This document shows, one piece after another, positions 25,596 through 35,167 of a DNA stretch of 64,000 nt. Each line of letters starts with the position of its first letter. Position 1 is the stretch's first letter. The stretch is from Agathobacter ruminis (GTDB lineage: Bacteria; Bacillota; Clostridia; Lachnospirales; Lachnospiraceae). The DNA is taken from the NCBI RefSeq assembly GCF_002735305.1, contig NZ_PDYG01000134.1:122484-186483 (forward strand), read 5' to 3'. The notes below the pieces were generated by a model, which made no database searches, was not told where the DNA came from, and saw nothing but the letters and a program-made list of their open reading frames with translations. Position numbers and translations under genes: made by a program.

Positions 25596-26414
25596 ATGAT
25601 GCGAGCACTCTATACGGCAGCGACCGGAATGAAATCAGAGCAGGTTAATGTGGATACCATTTCCAACAACCTTGCAAATGTTAATACAGTAGGATACAAA
25701 ACAGAGCGTACCGAATTCAAATCGCTCTTATACCAGACGATTCAGACGAGGACCACTTCCGCAAACGGTGAAGAAAAGCCGGTATCTGCACAGGTTGGTC
25801 TCGGTACCCGCGTGGTGGCGAATACTTCTATGTACACCCAGGGTTCTCTGACTGCGAGTGAAAGTGCAACCGACTTTGCAATTGAAGGACAGGGCTTCTT
25901 CTCTGTGCGGGGTCTGGATGGCAATACTTATTACACCAGAAACGGTAACTTCACATGGTCGCTCGATGCACAGGGTAGAACTTTCCTGGCAACACAGGAT
26001 GGATATGCAGTGCTGGATACGCAGGGCAATCCGATTTATGTACCGGAAAATGTCAATGCAGAGCGTATGTATTTCTCACATCTCGGTGAAGTGGGATACA
26101 AAGATGTCGAAGGCAATGTTACCATGTTGAATCAGCAGTTCGGTCTGTATCAGTTTACAAACCCGAACGGCCTTGAAAAGCGCGGAGATTCTCTTTTGGA
26201 AGCAACCGCAGCATCCGGTGCACCGATGGCGGAGACCACGACACAGGGACTGGTACAAAGTAAGGTACATCCGAAATATCTCGAGGCTTCGAATGTATCG
26301 GTTGCAGACGAAATGGTAAATATGATTATCGCACAGCGTGCCTACGAATTAAATTCAAAGGCGATTCAGACCGCTGATTCGATGCTGGATACCGCAAACA
26401 ATCTGAGACGCTAA
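25596..26414 (+). CDS. flgG: Flagellar distal rod protein FlgG
   Basis: A 272-residue axial protein: MMRALYTAATGMKSEQVNVDTISNNLANVNTVGYK at the start, FAIEGQGFFSV in the middle, and the FlgG-type end LEASNVSVADEMVNMIIAQRAYELNSKAIQTAD. It should form the distal rod that carries torque to the hook. It could alternatively be the FlhP equivalent in a two-paralogue system. Cotranscribed with the preceding rod gene and the FlgJ-like gene from the SigD promoter. Confidence 0.93.
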   Translation: MMRALYTAATGMKSEQVNVDTISNNLANVNTVGYKTERTEFKSLLYQTIQTRTTSANGEEKPVSAQVGLGTRVVANTSMYTQGSLTASESATDFAIEGQGFFSVRGLDGNTYYTRNGNFTWSLDAQGRTFLATQDGYAVLDTQGNPIYVPENVNAERMYFSHLGEVGYKDVEGNVTMLNQQFGLYQFTNPNGLEKRGDSLLEATAASGAPMAETTTQGLVQSKVHPKYLEASNVSVADEMVNMIIAQRAYELNSKAIQTADSMLDTANNLRR

Positions 26415-26432
26415 TAGTAGCAGGAGTCGCAT

Positions 26433-26819
26433 ATGGATGTAAAAAGCCTACAAAATTCAATCTATACAAATGGCACGAATTCCGTCGAAAAGGCGGGAAG
26501 CGACGCACTCAATACCAAAGTTGGAAATCTCTCACAGAATTCTTCCGAAGAAGAGATGCTCGGTGCCATCAAGGAATTCGAATCCTATTTCATGGAAAAA
26601 ATTCTGAAAGATGTCAAGGAAACCTTCTCCTCCTTCGGGGATGATGAAGAAGAGGATTCAACGATGACACAGATTACGGACATGTATATGGATTCGGTGT
26701 ATGAGAAACTGGCGGATCAGATGCTTGACGAAGTCGGGGAGACCGTGACGAAGCAGTTGTTTGAGCAGATGAAACGCAATTATAACATTCCACAGGTTCC
26801 TGAAACAGAAGAATCATAA
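26433..26819 (+). CDS. flgJ: FlgJ-like rod-binding protein (no glucosaminidase domain)
   Basis: A 128-residue protein whose core (about 42-110) matches the rod-binding N-terminal domain of FlgJ: EEEMLGAIKEFESYFMEKILKDVKETF, then MYMDSVYEKLADQMLDEVG. The C-terminal peptidoglycan hydrolase of proteobacterial FlgJ is absent, as usual in Firmicutes, so wall penetration needs another enzyme. It is last in the rod operon, followed by a terminator. The gene name is by domain and position. Confidence 0.82.
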   Translation: MDVKSLQNSIYTNGTNSVEKAGSDALNTKVGNLSQNSSEEEMLGAIKEFESYFMEKILKDVKETFSSFGDDEEEDSTMTQITDMYMDSVYEKLADQMLDEVGETVTKQLFEQMKRNYNIPQVPETEES

Positions 26820-26824
26820 AAATG

Positions 26825-26853
26825 AGCAGATTGAATTTTCAATCTGCTTTTTT
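26825..26853 (+). terminator. Terminator of the flagellar rod operon
   Basis: Ten-bp stem 26825-26834 / 26839-26848, loop ATTT, then a T-run. Confidence 0.92.
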
Positions 26854-26854
26854 A

Positions 26855-26882
26855 TTGCGATTGGGCGGGAATCCATTATAAT
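26855..26882 (+). promoter_or_regulatory. recD2 promoter
   Basis: TTGCGA (26855-26860), 16-bp spacer, TATAAT (26877-26882), immediately after the rod-operon terminator. Confidence 0.6.
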
Positions 26883-26915
26883 AATTAGAAAGAAAAGGAA
26901 AGAGCATAGGAATCA

Positions 26916-29123
26916 ATGGAAACAATCAATGGATATGTTGATCATATTGTCTGGCGGAATCCGGACAATGGATATACCATTTTAAATTTAATCGTAGACG
27001 GTGAAGAACTGACCTGCGTCGGCAATTTTCCTGATATTGCAGAAGGCGAAAATATCGAAGCACAGGGGGATTATACGGTTCATCCGACATATGGCAATCA
27101 GTTCAAGGTGGCCAGCTATGAACAAAAGGCGCCGGAGGACGAAGAAGCCATCGAGCGATATCTCGCAAGCGGCGCTATCAAAGGCATCGGTGTCGCGCTG
27201 GCGGCACGTATCGTTCGCAGATTTAAGGCTGACACTTTTCGCATCATGGAGGAAGAACCGGAGCGTTTGTCGGAAATCAAGGGGATTTCTGCGCGCAAAG
27301 CGATGGAGATTGCCGATCAGGTCAATGAGCGAAAAGACCTGCGTGAGGCGATGCTGTTTTTGCAGCAGTATGGCATTACGATGAATCTCGCAGTGAAAAT
27401 CTATCAGCGGTATGGTGCGGATGTGTATCAAATGATCCGCGAGAACCCATATCGCATGGCAGAAGACATCGAAGGCGTCGGCTTTCGGACTGCTGATGAG
27501 ATTGCCATGCGCGTCGGCATTCACACTGATTCAGACTTTCGTGTGTGTTCCGGAATCCTGTATACGCTGATGCAGGCATCCAATGAAGGACATACTTATC
27601 TGCCGGAAGAGGAACTGTCGGGGCGTGCCGCGCGTCTTTTGGAAGTGACGCCGGAACTGATCGAATCGCATTTTATGAATCTGGCGATGGACCGCAAAAT
27701 TGTCATGCAAAATCGTGGAGACGAGGTCTGCATTGCTTCGATGATGTTTCATCGAATGGAAGAAAATTCCGCAGCAATGTTGAAAGCGCTGGATACGCAA
27801 TATGATATTTCCGAATCGGTCGTGCGCGCACAGATCGCACAAATTCAAAAAAAGACCGGCATCGAGCTTGAAGCACATCAGGCGGATGCCGTGGTGGAAG
27901 CGGCGCGCAACGGCCTGTTGATTGTGACCGGTGGACCGGGTACCGGAAAGACTACGACAATCAATTGCATCATCCGTTATTTTGAAGAAGAAGGACTGGA
28001 TATCTTCCTGGCAGCGCCGACCGGCCGCGCGGCCAAGCGCATGAGTGAGACCACCGGGTATGAGGCACGCACAATTCATCGTATGCTCGAAGTCTCCGGA
28101 GGACCGGAAGGCAATGGGGGATTTGAACGGAATGAGCAGAATCCATTGGAGACGGATGTCATTATCATCGATGAGATGTCGATGGTGGATATCACGCTGA
28201 TGTATGCACTTCTCCGTGCAATCCCGCATGGTACGAGACTGATTCTCGTCGGCGATACCAACCAGTTGCCGTCCGTGGGACCGGGCTGTGTGCTCAAAGA
28301 TATGATTGCATCCAAAGCATTTCATACCGTATGTCTGACCAAGGTGTTCCGTCAGGCGTCGGAGAGTGACATCATCGTCAATGCACACAAAATCAATCAT
28401 GGCGAGGAAGTGGTATTGGACAACAAGAGCAAAGATTTCTTTTTCCTGAAGCGCTATGATGCAGATAAAATTATCAATGTCACACTGCAGCTGATTGTTC
28501 AGAAATTGCCGAATTATGTCCATGCAACTCCGTTTGATATCCAGGTTCTGACACCGACGCGCAAAGGCAATCTCGGTGTGGAGCGGCTGAACAAAATTTT
28601 GCAGTATTATATCAATCCGCCGGAGGACGGCAAAAAGGAATATGAGCATGCCGGACGCATCTTCCGTGAAGGTGATAAGGTGATGCAGATTCGCAACGAC
28701 TATCAACTTGAATGGGAAGTGCGTAGCAAATACGGGCTAGCCATTGAAAAGGGAATGGGTGTCTTCAACGGCGACATGGGCATCATCGAAGAAATCAACC
28801 GGTTTGCAGAGCAGATGACCATCTGCTTCGATGAAAATCACAAGGTAGAATATTCGTTCAAACAGTTGGATGAATTGGAACATGCCTATGCGATTACAAT
28901 TCACAAATCGCAGGGGTCGGAATATCCGGCTGTGGTAATTCCGTTGATGAGCGGACCGCGCATGCTGATGAATCGCAATCTGATTTATACGGCGGTTACC
29001 AGAGCAAAGAATTGTGTGACCATTGTGGGTGATGAACAAACCTTCTATGAGATGGTTGCAAACAATCATGAGCAAAAGCGCTATACCGGGCTTGCGGATA
29101 AAATTGCAGGGCTCAATAAATAA
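26916..29123 (+). CDS. recD2: RecD2 (RecD-like) 5'-3' DNA helicase
   Basis: A 735-residue superfamily 1B helicase found without RecBC in Firmicutes, linked to replication-fork and repair stability. The N-terminal 300 residues hold the YrrC-like OB fold and tandem helix-hairpin-helix segments (IKGIGVALAARIV, IKGISARKAMEIA, IEGVGFRTADEIA). The motor has Walker A TGGPGTGKTTT, APTGRAAKRM, IIDEMSMVD, GDTNQLPSVG, and the C-terminal AITIHKSQGSEYP and TAVTRAK. The ribosome site (AAAGGAAAGAG) is weak and fairly distant from the ATG. Monocistronic. Confidence 0.95.
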   Translation: METINGYVDHIVWRNPDNGYTILNLIVDGEELTCVGNFPDIAEGENIEAQGDYTVHPTYGNQFKVASYEQKAPEDEEAIERYLASGAIKGIGVALAARIVRRFKADTFRIMEEEPERLSEIKGISARKAMEIADQVNERKDLREAMLFLQQYGITMNLAVKIYQRYGADVYQMIRENPYRMAEDIEGVGFRTADEIAMRVGIHTDSDFRVCSGILYTLMQASNEGHTYLPEEELSGRAARLLEVTPELIESHFMNLAMDRKIVMQNRGDEVCIASMMFHRMEENSAAMLKALDTQYDISESVVRAQIAQIQKKTGIELEAHQADAVVEAARNGLLIVTGGPGTGKTTTINCIIRYFEEEGLDIFLAAPTGRAAKRMSETTGYEARTIHRMLEVSGGPEGNGGFERNEQNPLETDVIIIDEMSMVDITLMYALLRAIPHGTRLILVGDTNQLPSVGPGCVLKDMIASKAFHTVCLTKVFRQASESDIIVNAHKINHGEEVVLDNKSKDFFFLKRYDADKIINVTLQLIVQKLPNYVHATPFDIQVLTPTRKGNLGVERLNKILQYYINPPEDGKKEYEHAGRIFREGDKVMQIRNDYQLEWEVRSKYGLAIEKGMGVFNGDMGIIEEINRFAEQMTICFDENHKVEYSFKQLDELEHAYAITIHKSQGSEYPAVVIPLMSGPRMLMNRNLIYTAVTRAKNCVTIVGDEQTFYEMVANNHEQKRYTGLADKIAGLNK

Positions 29124-29140
29124 AAATGCATATTCTTGTT

Positions 29141-29180
29141 AAAAAAGATGGCAAAATTGTATTTTTTTGCCGTCTTTTTT
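29141..29180 (+). terminator. Terminator after recD2
   Basis: AAGATGGCAAAA pairs with TTTTGCCGTCTT (one T-G pair) around a short loop, followed by a T-run; the A-run before it allows bidirectional use. Confidence 0.88.
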
Positions 29181-29205
29181 GTTTGCTTTTTTCGCACATT
29201 TTTCA

Positions 29206-29234
29206 TTGAAAAAACCAGGTCGCTGTGATAGAAT
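29206..29234 (+). promoter_or_regulatory. carAB promoter
   Basis: TTGAAA (29206-29211), 17-bp spacer, TAGAAT (29229-29234) preceded by TG. The leader from about 29241 to 29304 holds a T9 tract and GGGCA/TGCCC arms, but I see no convincing PyrR-type attenuator. Confidence 0.65.
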
Positions 29235-29304
29235 TTTCTAAATGCGAGAAAAAGGGCATTCGTCTCTTTTTTTTTGCCCACATATCAACAGAAAGGCAGA
29301 ATAT

Positions 29305-30369
29305 ATGAAAGCATATCTCATCTTAGAAGATGGAACCGTGTTCACCGGAAAGGGCATTGGTTCTGACAGAGAAGTCATTAGTGAGATCGTGTTCAACACT
29401 TCCATGACCGGATACCTTGAAGTGCTGACAGATCCTTCGTACGCAGGTCAGGCGGTCGTCATGACCTATCCACTCATCGGCAATTATGGTATTACACCGG
29501 ATATGGAATCTCAAAAACCATGGCCGGATGGATACATTGTTCGCGAATTATCCCGCAACTATTCCAATTTCAGAGCAACCGGTTCGATTCAGGATTTCTT
29601 GCTTGAACATGACATTCCGGGAATTTGCGGTATTGACACGCGTGCCCTCACCAAGATTCTTCGTGAGAAGGGAACCATGAATGGCATGATTACCCGCAAT
29701 GAGAATTACAATCTGGATGAGATTTTACCAAAGCTTCATGCTTATACAACCGGCAATGTGGTTGACAAAGTGACCTGTGATGAAGTGCATGTCCTGAAGG
29801 GGACCGGCAAAAAAGTTGCTTTGCTTGACTTCGGTGCCAAAAATAATATTGCAAAGAGTTTGAATGACAGAGGCTGTGAAGTGACCATTTATCCGGCACG
29901 CACAAAGGCAGAAGAAATTCTTGCTGCAAATCCGGACGGCATCATGTTGTCAAACGGCCCTGGAGATCCGAAGGATTGCGGCAGCATCATCGATGAGGTG
30001 AAAAAGTTATATGATTCCGATGTGCCGATTTTTGCAATCTGTCTCGGACATCAGCTTATGGCACTCGCAACCGGTGCAGACACCCATAAGATGAAATACG
30101 GACATCGCGGCGGTAACCATCCGGTAAAGGACCTCGCGACAGGAAAAGTATATATTTCTTCACAGAACCACGGATATGTGGTTGACACGGATAAGTTGGA
30201 TCCGGCTGTTGCAACACCGGCTTTCGTGAATGTCAACGATGGCACAAACGAAGGTCTTGCCTATGTCGGCAAGAACATCTTTACCGTACAGTTTCACCCG
30301 GAGGCATGCCCTGGACCACAGGACAGCGCATACCTCTTTGACCGATTTATTGATATGATGAGCAAGTAG
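29305..30369 (+). CDS. carA: Carbamoyl-phosphate synthase, small (glutaminase) subunit
   Basis: Releases ammonia from glutamine and channels it to CarB for carbamoyl phosphate, the precursor of arginine and pyrimidines. The 354 residues include the N-terminal domain (MKAYLILEDGTVFTGKGIG) and a class I glutamine amidotransferase with SNGPGDP, nucleophile Cys in AICLGHQLMA, and catalytic FHPE near the end. ATG 29305 follows AAAGG; the frame is open upstream without a ribosome site. carB follows after 13 bases. Confidence 0.96.
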   Translation: MKAYLILEDGTVFTGKGIGSDREVISEIVFNTSMTGYLEVLTDPSYAGQAVVMTYPLIGNYGITPDMESQKPWPDGYIVRELSRNYSNFRATGSIQDFLLEHDIPGICGIDTRALTKILREKGTMNGMITRNENYNLDEILPKLHAYTTGNVVDKVTCDEVHVLKGTGKKVALLDFGAKNNIAKSLNDRGCEVTIYPARTKAEEILAANPDGIMLSNGPGDPKDCGSIIDEVKKLYDSDVPIFAICLGHQLMALATGADTHKMKYGHRGGNHPVKDLATGKVYISSQNHGYVVDTDKLDPAVATPAFVNVNDGTNEGLAYVGKNIFTVQFHPEACPGPQDSAYLFDRFIDMMSK

Positions 30370-30382
30370 AAAGGAGCCACAA

Positions 30383-33300
30383 ATGCCTAGAAATCATGAC
30401 ATTAAGAAAGTATTGGTAATCGGCTCCGGTCCTATTGTAATCGGACAGGCTGCAGAGTTTGATTACGCAGGAACCCAGGCATGCCGTTCTTTAAAAGAAG
30501 AAGGCGTAGAGGTTTGCCTGGTGAATTCCAACCCGGCAACGATTATGACCGATAAGCAGATTGCAGATCAGGTTTATATCGAGCCATTGACATTAGATGT
30601 ATTAAAAGAAATTATTTTAAAAGAAAAACCGGATTCTATCTTGCCGACACTTGGTGGTCAGGCGGGACTGAACCTTGGTATGGAACTGGCCGAAAGCGGA
30701 TTCTTGGAAGAAGCCGGTGTGAAATTAATCGGAACCACGGCCGAGACTATTTTTAAAGCTGAGGACCGCCAGGCATTTAAGGACACCATGGAAAAGATTG
30801 GCGAGCCAATCGCCGCTTCCCAGGTTGTAAACAATATCGAAGATGGTATCAAATTCACCAATACCATCGGTTATCCTGTAGTGCTCCGCCCTGCATTTAC
30901 CTTAGGTGGATCCGGCGGCGGTATTGCTCATAATGAGCAGGAATTAATCGAGATTTTGAGCAACGGATTGCGCTTGTCCCGCGTGGGAGAAGTATTGGTA
31001 GAACGTTGTATCGCAGGTTGGAAAGAAATCGAATACGAAGTAATGCGCGATGCAAACGGCAACTGCATTACTGTCTGCAACATGGAAAACATTGATCCGG
31101 TTGGTGTGCATACCGGTGATTCCATCGTTGTGGCTCCTTCCCAAACCTTAGGTGATAAAGAATATCAGATGCTTCGTAGCTCTGCTTTAAATATCATCAA
31201 TGAGCTTGAAATCACAGGTGGATGTAATGTGCAGTATGCACTCCATCCGGAATCTTTTGAATATTGTGTAATCGAGGTAAACCCTCGTGTATCCCGTTCT
31301 TCTGCGCTTGCATCCAAGGCGACCGGATATCCAATCGCAAAGGTAACTGCAAAGATTGCTTTGGGATATACCCTTGATGAAATCAAGAATGCAATTACAC
31401 AGAAGACCTACGCCAGCTTCGAGCCGATGCTTGATTACTGCGTCGTAAAGATTCCACGTCTTCCATTCGATAAGTTCTTAACCGCAAAGAGAACTTTGAC
31501 AACACAGATGAAGGCAACCGGTGAAGTTATGAGTATCTGCGACAACTTCGAAGGTGCGCTGATGAAGGCAATCCGTTCTTTGGAGCAGCATGTGGATTGC
31601 TTACAGTCATACGACTTCTCTGAACTTTCAAACGAAGAACTGTTAAAGCAGTTAGCAGTTGTGGATGATCGTCGTATCTGGGTTATCGCAGAAGCACTTC
31701 GTCGTGGTGTAAGCTATGACAAGATTCATGAGATTACCATGATTGACCATTGGTTTATCGATAAGCTTGCAATTCTCGTCGAGATGGAAAAGACATTGAT
31801 GCTCTGCAATCCGGCAGTTGCAAAAGCAACCGGAACCCATGCAAGAGAACTTACTGCAGAACTTCTTGCAGAAGCAAAACGCATCGAATATCCGGACAGC
31901 GTCATTGCGCGTCTGGTTGGAAAGACCGAAGAAGAAATTCGCGATCAGCGTTATGCGAACAATATTGTAGCAGCATATAAGATGGTAGATACCTGTGCGG
32001 CAGAATTTGCAGCCGAGACACCATATTATTATTCTGTATACGGAAGCGAAAACGAAGCAGCAGAAACCAAACCGGAAAAGAAGGTTTTGGTACTCGGTTC
32101 AGGTCCGATTCGAATCGGACAGGGTATCGAATTTGACTTCTGTAGTGTACATTGTACCTGGGCTTTCGCAAAGGAAGGCTGGGAAACCATTATCGTAAAC
32201 AATAACCCGGAGACGGTTTCTACCGACTTCGATATTGCAGATAAATTATATTTTGAGCCATTAACCGCAGAAGATGTGGAAAGCATCGTAAACATCGAAA
32301 AGCCGGACGGTGCGGTGGTACAGTTCGGTGGACAGACCGCGATTAAGCTGACCGAAGCCCTAATGAAGATGGGTGTTCCGATTCTTGGAACCAAGGCTGA
32401 GGATGTGGATGCAGCCGAAGACCGTGAACTCTTTGATAAGATTCTTGAAGAAACCGGAATTCCTAGAGCATCAGGCGGCACGGTATTTACTGCAGAGGAA
32501 GCAAAGGAAGTTGCAAATCGCATCGGTTATCCGGTACTTGTTCGTCCTTCTTATGTCCTGGGCGGACAGGGAATGCAGATTGCATTTAACGATGACGAAA
32601 TTGATGAATTCATGGCAATCATCAATACCTATGCACAGGATCATCCGATTTTGGTTGATAAATATCTTCAAGGAAAAGAAATCGAAGTGGATGCGGTATG
32701 TGACGGCGAAGATATCCTGATTCCGGGTATCATGGAGCATATCGAGCGTACCGGTGTGCATTCCGGAGACTCCATCTCTGTTTATCCGGCACCGACCATC
32801 AGCGACCATGCCCGTGACACTTTGGTGGAATACACCAAGCGTCTGGCAAGAGCATTGCATGTAGTCGGATTGATTAACATCCAGTTTATCGACATGGATG
32901 ATGAGATTTATGTCATCGAAGTAAATCCGCGTTCTTCAAGAACCGTTCCGTATATCAGCAAAGTAACCGGAATTCCAATTGTGGATCTGGCTGCAAAATG
33001 TATTATGGGACATACCTTAAAGGGTATGGGTTATACTCCGGGACTTGCTCCGACAGCAGATTATATTGCAATCAAGATGCCGGTATTCTCCTTCGAGAAA
33101 TTGCGCGGTGCGGAAATCTCTCTTGGACCGGAAATGAAATCCACAGGAGAATGCCTCGGAATCGATAAGACCTTCAACGGTGCACTTTACAAAGCCTTTG
33201 CAGGCGCCGGCGTGAAACTGCCAAAATATAAGCAGATGATTATGACCGTAAAGGATGCGGACAAGCCGGAAGCAGTTGGAGTTGCAAAACGTTTCGAAGC

Positions 33301-33625
33301 ACTGGGCTACAAGATTTATGCCACAAGAAGTACTGCAAAATATCTGCAGGAGCATGGCGTAAATGCGCTCCGCGTCAACAAGATTTCGCAGGAATCTCCT
33401 AACGTAATGGATTTGATCCTTGGACATAAGATTGACCTGGTCATCGATACTCCGACACAGGGACGAGACAAGTCACGAGACGGATTCCTGATTCGTCGAA
33501 ATGCAATCGAAACCGGTGTGTATTGTATCACTGCAATGGATACGGCAAATGCACTTGCGCATGCGCTTGAAACAGCAGATGCCACAAAAGAACCGGTTGA
33601 TATCGCAACTGTAAAAAATATATAA
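30383..33625 (+). CDS. carB: Carbamoyl-phosphate synthase, large subunit
   Basis: The 1080-residue synthetase uses two ATP to build carbamoyl phosphate. Two homologous halves each carry an ATP-grasp domain: the first near PAFTLGGSGGGIA, the second near RPSYVLGGQGMQIA, with the repeated GSGPI(V/R)IGQ motif opening each half and EVNPR(V/S)SRSSA / EVNPRSSRTVP metal sites. The C-terminal 140 residues form the allosteric MGS-like domain. Length and order are canonical. AAAGGAG lies seven bases upstream. No other pyrimidine or arginine gene is in the window. Confidence 0.97.
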   Translation: MPRNHDIKKVLVIGSGPIVIGQAAEFDYAGTQACRSLKEEGVEVCLVNSNPATIMTDKQIADQVYIEPLTLDVLKEIILKEKPDSILPTLGGQAGLNLGMELAESGFLEEAGVKLIGTTAETIFKAEDRQAFKDTMEKIGEPIAASQVVNNIEDGIKFTNTIGYPVVLRPAFTLGGSGGGIAHNEQELIEILSNGLRLSRVGEVLVERCIAGWKEIEYEVMRDANGNCITVCNMENIDPVGVHTGDSIVVAPSQTLGDKEYQMLRSSALNIINELEITGGCNVQYALHPESFEYCVIEVNPRVSRSSALASKATGYPIAKVTAKIALGYTLDEIKNAITQKTYASFEPMLDYCVVKIPRLPFDKFLTAKRTLTTQMKATGEVMSICDNFEGALMKAIRSLEQHVDCLQSYDFSELSNEELLKQLAVVDDRRIWVIAEALRRGVSYDKIHEITMIDHWFIDKLAILVEMEKTLMLCNPAVAKATGTHARELTAELLAEAKRIEYPDSVIARLVGKTEEEIRDQRYANNIVAAYKMVDTCAAEFAAETPYYYSVYGSENEAAETKPEKKVLVLGSGPIRIGQGIEFDFCSVHCTWAFAKEGWETIIVNNNPETVSTDFDIADKLYFEPLTAEDVESIVNIEKPDGAVVQFGGQTAIKLTEALMKMGVPILGTKAEDVDAAEDRELFDKILEETGIPRASGGTVFTAEEAKEVANRIGYPVLVRPSYVLGGQGMQIAFNDDEIDEFMAIINTYAQDHPILVDKYLQGKEIEVDAVCDGEDILIPGIMEHIERTGVHSGDSISVYPAPTISDHARDTLVEYTKRLARALHVVGLINIQFIDMDDEIYVIEVNPRSSRTVPYISKVTGIPIVDLAAKCIMGHTLKGMGYTPGLAPTADYIAIKMPVFSFEKLRGAEISLGPEMKSTGECLGIDKTFNGALYKAFAGAGVKLPKYKQMIMTVKDADKPEAVGVAKRFEALGYKIYATRSTAKYLQEHGVNALRVNKISQESPNVMDLILGHKIDLVIDTPTQGRDKSRDGFLIRRNAIETGVYCITAMDTANALAHALETADATKEPVDIATVKNI

Positions 33626-33639
33626 GAAAATTTTAGGAA

Positions 33640-33668
33640 GAAGAACTGCGTAAGCGGTTCTTCTTTTT
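33640..33668 (+). terminator. carAB terminator
   Basis: Ten-bp stem 33640-33649 / 33654-33663, loop GTAA, five T. Confidence 0.93.
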
Positions 33669-33686
33669 GTTAGGGGATAGAGTCAA

Positions 33687-33715
33687 TTGACGGAGAATAG
33701 TGATTTTTGTATAAT
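33687..33715 (+). promoter_or_regulatory. Near-consensus promoter for the 33788 gene
   Basis: TTGACG (33687-33692), 17-bp spacer, TATAAT (33710-33715). The leader includes a 13-base palindrome (TCTCATGATGAGA) just before the ribosome site. Confidence 0.8.
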
Positions 33716-33787
33716 TTTTTTGTTCTGAAATTTGTGGAAGTGTTTCGCTCAGTGGGGGCTTCTCATGATGAGAGAAAGGGAAAATAT

Positions 33788-35014
33788 ATGACGGAAATCA
33801 GTATTGTAAATGGCATGAATGAATATGGATATCAGGGGATGGATTTGGAAATTCCGAAGTTCACTTTTCATGCCTCCGGTAACTTTAGAGAACGGCGAAA
33901 AAAGGAAAATTTGTATTTCGGGCGATATGTAGACTACCTTTCGAGATTATACAAACTGGCGGATGAGGCGGAAGACAGTAGAAAAAATTTTGCTGAAATC
34001 ATCGCATTATATCGAGGTATAAAAACTGTTTGCGATGATTGCGTATTGATGGTGGTCACCGACAATTTAGAAGAAGTGGATGAACTGAAAGAGAAATATG
34101 ATCTTAAGTTTCTCGGAATTGACATTGGAGATTATTTTGAAGGGTCGTTGTTTTTCGATGAGCGATATGATTTTTTGAATGAATATAAGCTGATATCAAA
34201 AGAGGAAGATGCAAAGGCGTATCTTTTGAAACATCCCTCTAGCGACGGCGTTAAGAATCAGATGTATTATGTGTTTCGTTATCCAAACGATAAAGACAAG
34301 TATTTCGAGTGGCTTGAAGCACAGCGGGAAAACGTGCTTTCCAATCAGGATATGAATCATGATGAAAAAGTATGTCGGCTTGCGCTGATTCAGTTATATT
34401 TATCGGAAGAGGACTATTGGGAAGCGTATGATGTGATCGATGCGAATGCAACGGAAAACGATTTCTATGCGAATTTGTTCGGGGCATACTGGGAAGCGCA
34501 CTTTTTATTTGACAGACCGGAGAAAATGTTTATCCGTTTACGTGAACAAATAACGCAGTATGATTTGAAAAAGCAAGCGCAAATAAAATATGTTGAGGCA
34601 TTGTATAAGCGAATGCGCAATGAGAAATTTATCGAAGAATTGCATCAAGCCGTAGCATTATATGACAATATATCCGGACCTGCGATAACATTGATCAAAG
34701 AGGATACTTCTTTGAAAAATAAAAAGATACTGCTTGAAAGAATTCGAAATAATGCGGTGATAAAGCCCTATGAGGATGAAGACTGCATAGAGCCGGAGCG
34801 GTATTTGGATGAGTTTATTTGTCATAATATTTATAACTCGGAAGAAGAAATGGATAATTTGCTGGCTGAACTGGATAGATTAGAATTAGTGGATAGATCA
34901 GAATTAAAAGGGAAAAATCCGCTCGGGACTTTGGAGAATCCAAGCCTTATGAGCGTGCTTGTTGTACTTGCTTTTATTGCTCTTTATATATATTTGGTGG
35001 CTTACGTGTTTTAG
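33788..35014 (+). CDS. Unrecognised protein with a C-terminal membrane anchor
   Basis: A 408-residue protein I do not recognise. Most of it is charged, soluble and helical, with repeated aromatic helices (about 215-300: LALIQLYLSEEDYWEAYDVID, YANLFGAYWEAHFLF) suggestive of TPR-like packing. A single hydrophobic helix at the extreme end (about 387-407, SVLVVLAFIALYIYLVAYVF) would make it tail-anchored with the bulk in the cytosol. ATG 33788 follows AAAGGG. Codon use is richer in AT-ending codons than the neighbouring carB, hinting at acquisition or low expression. It has its own strong promoter. No function is proposed. Confidence 0.7.
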   Translation: MTEISIVNGMNEYGYQGMDLEIPKFTFHASGNFRERRKKENLYFGRYVDYLSRLYKLADEAEDSRKNFAEIIALYRGIKTVCDDCVLMVVTDNLEEVDELKEKYDLKFLGIDIGDYFEGSLFFDERYDFLNEYKLISKEEDAKAYLLKHPSSDGVKNQMYYVFRYPNDKDKYFEWLEAQRENVLSNQDMNHDEKVCRLALIQLYLSEEDYWEAYDVIDANATENDFYANLFGAYWEAHFLFDRPEKMFIRLREQITQYDLKKQAQIKYVEALYKRMRNEKFIEELHQAVALYDNISGPAITLIKEDTSLKNKKILLERIRNNAVIKPYEDEDCIEPERYLDEFICHNIYNSEEEMDNLLAELDRLELVDRSELKGKNPLGTLENPSLMSVLVVLAFIALYIYLVAYVF

Positions 35015-35021
35015 GGGGCAG

Positions 35022-35039
35022 AGTCTCGCGAGCGAGACT
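35022..35039. repeat. Perfect hairpin after the 33788 gene
   Basis: AGTCTCGC (35022-35029) and GCGAGACT (35032-35039) with a two-base loop. There is no T-run, so it is a weak terminator candidate or a protein-binding inverted repeat. Confidence 0.5.
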
Positions 35040-35167
35040 TGAAGCGGCTGAATATGAATGGCAGCGGAATCTCAGTGGAAAGTGCGTTTTGCGGTTGAAG
35101 CAATATTGGAAAGAATGATATATTAGTATCGTGGAGTTGTTATCGTAAATCAAGAAGGAGAAGGGGT

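Noticed and set aside
27531..28706. A 391-codon open frame antisense to recD2
   Set aside because: Shadow of a full-length helicase gene; His/Cys-rich translation with no motifs.
29241..29304. Possible PyrR-type attenuator before carA
   Set aside because: GGGCA/TGCCC arms and a T9 tract are present, but no PyrR-binding loop or convincing terminator/antiterminator pair can be drawn.
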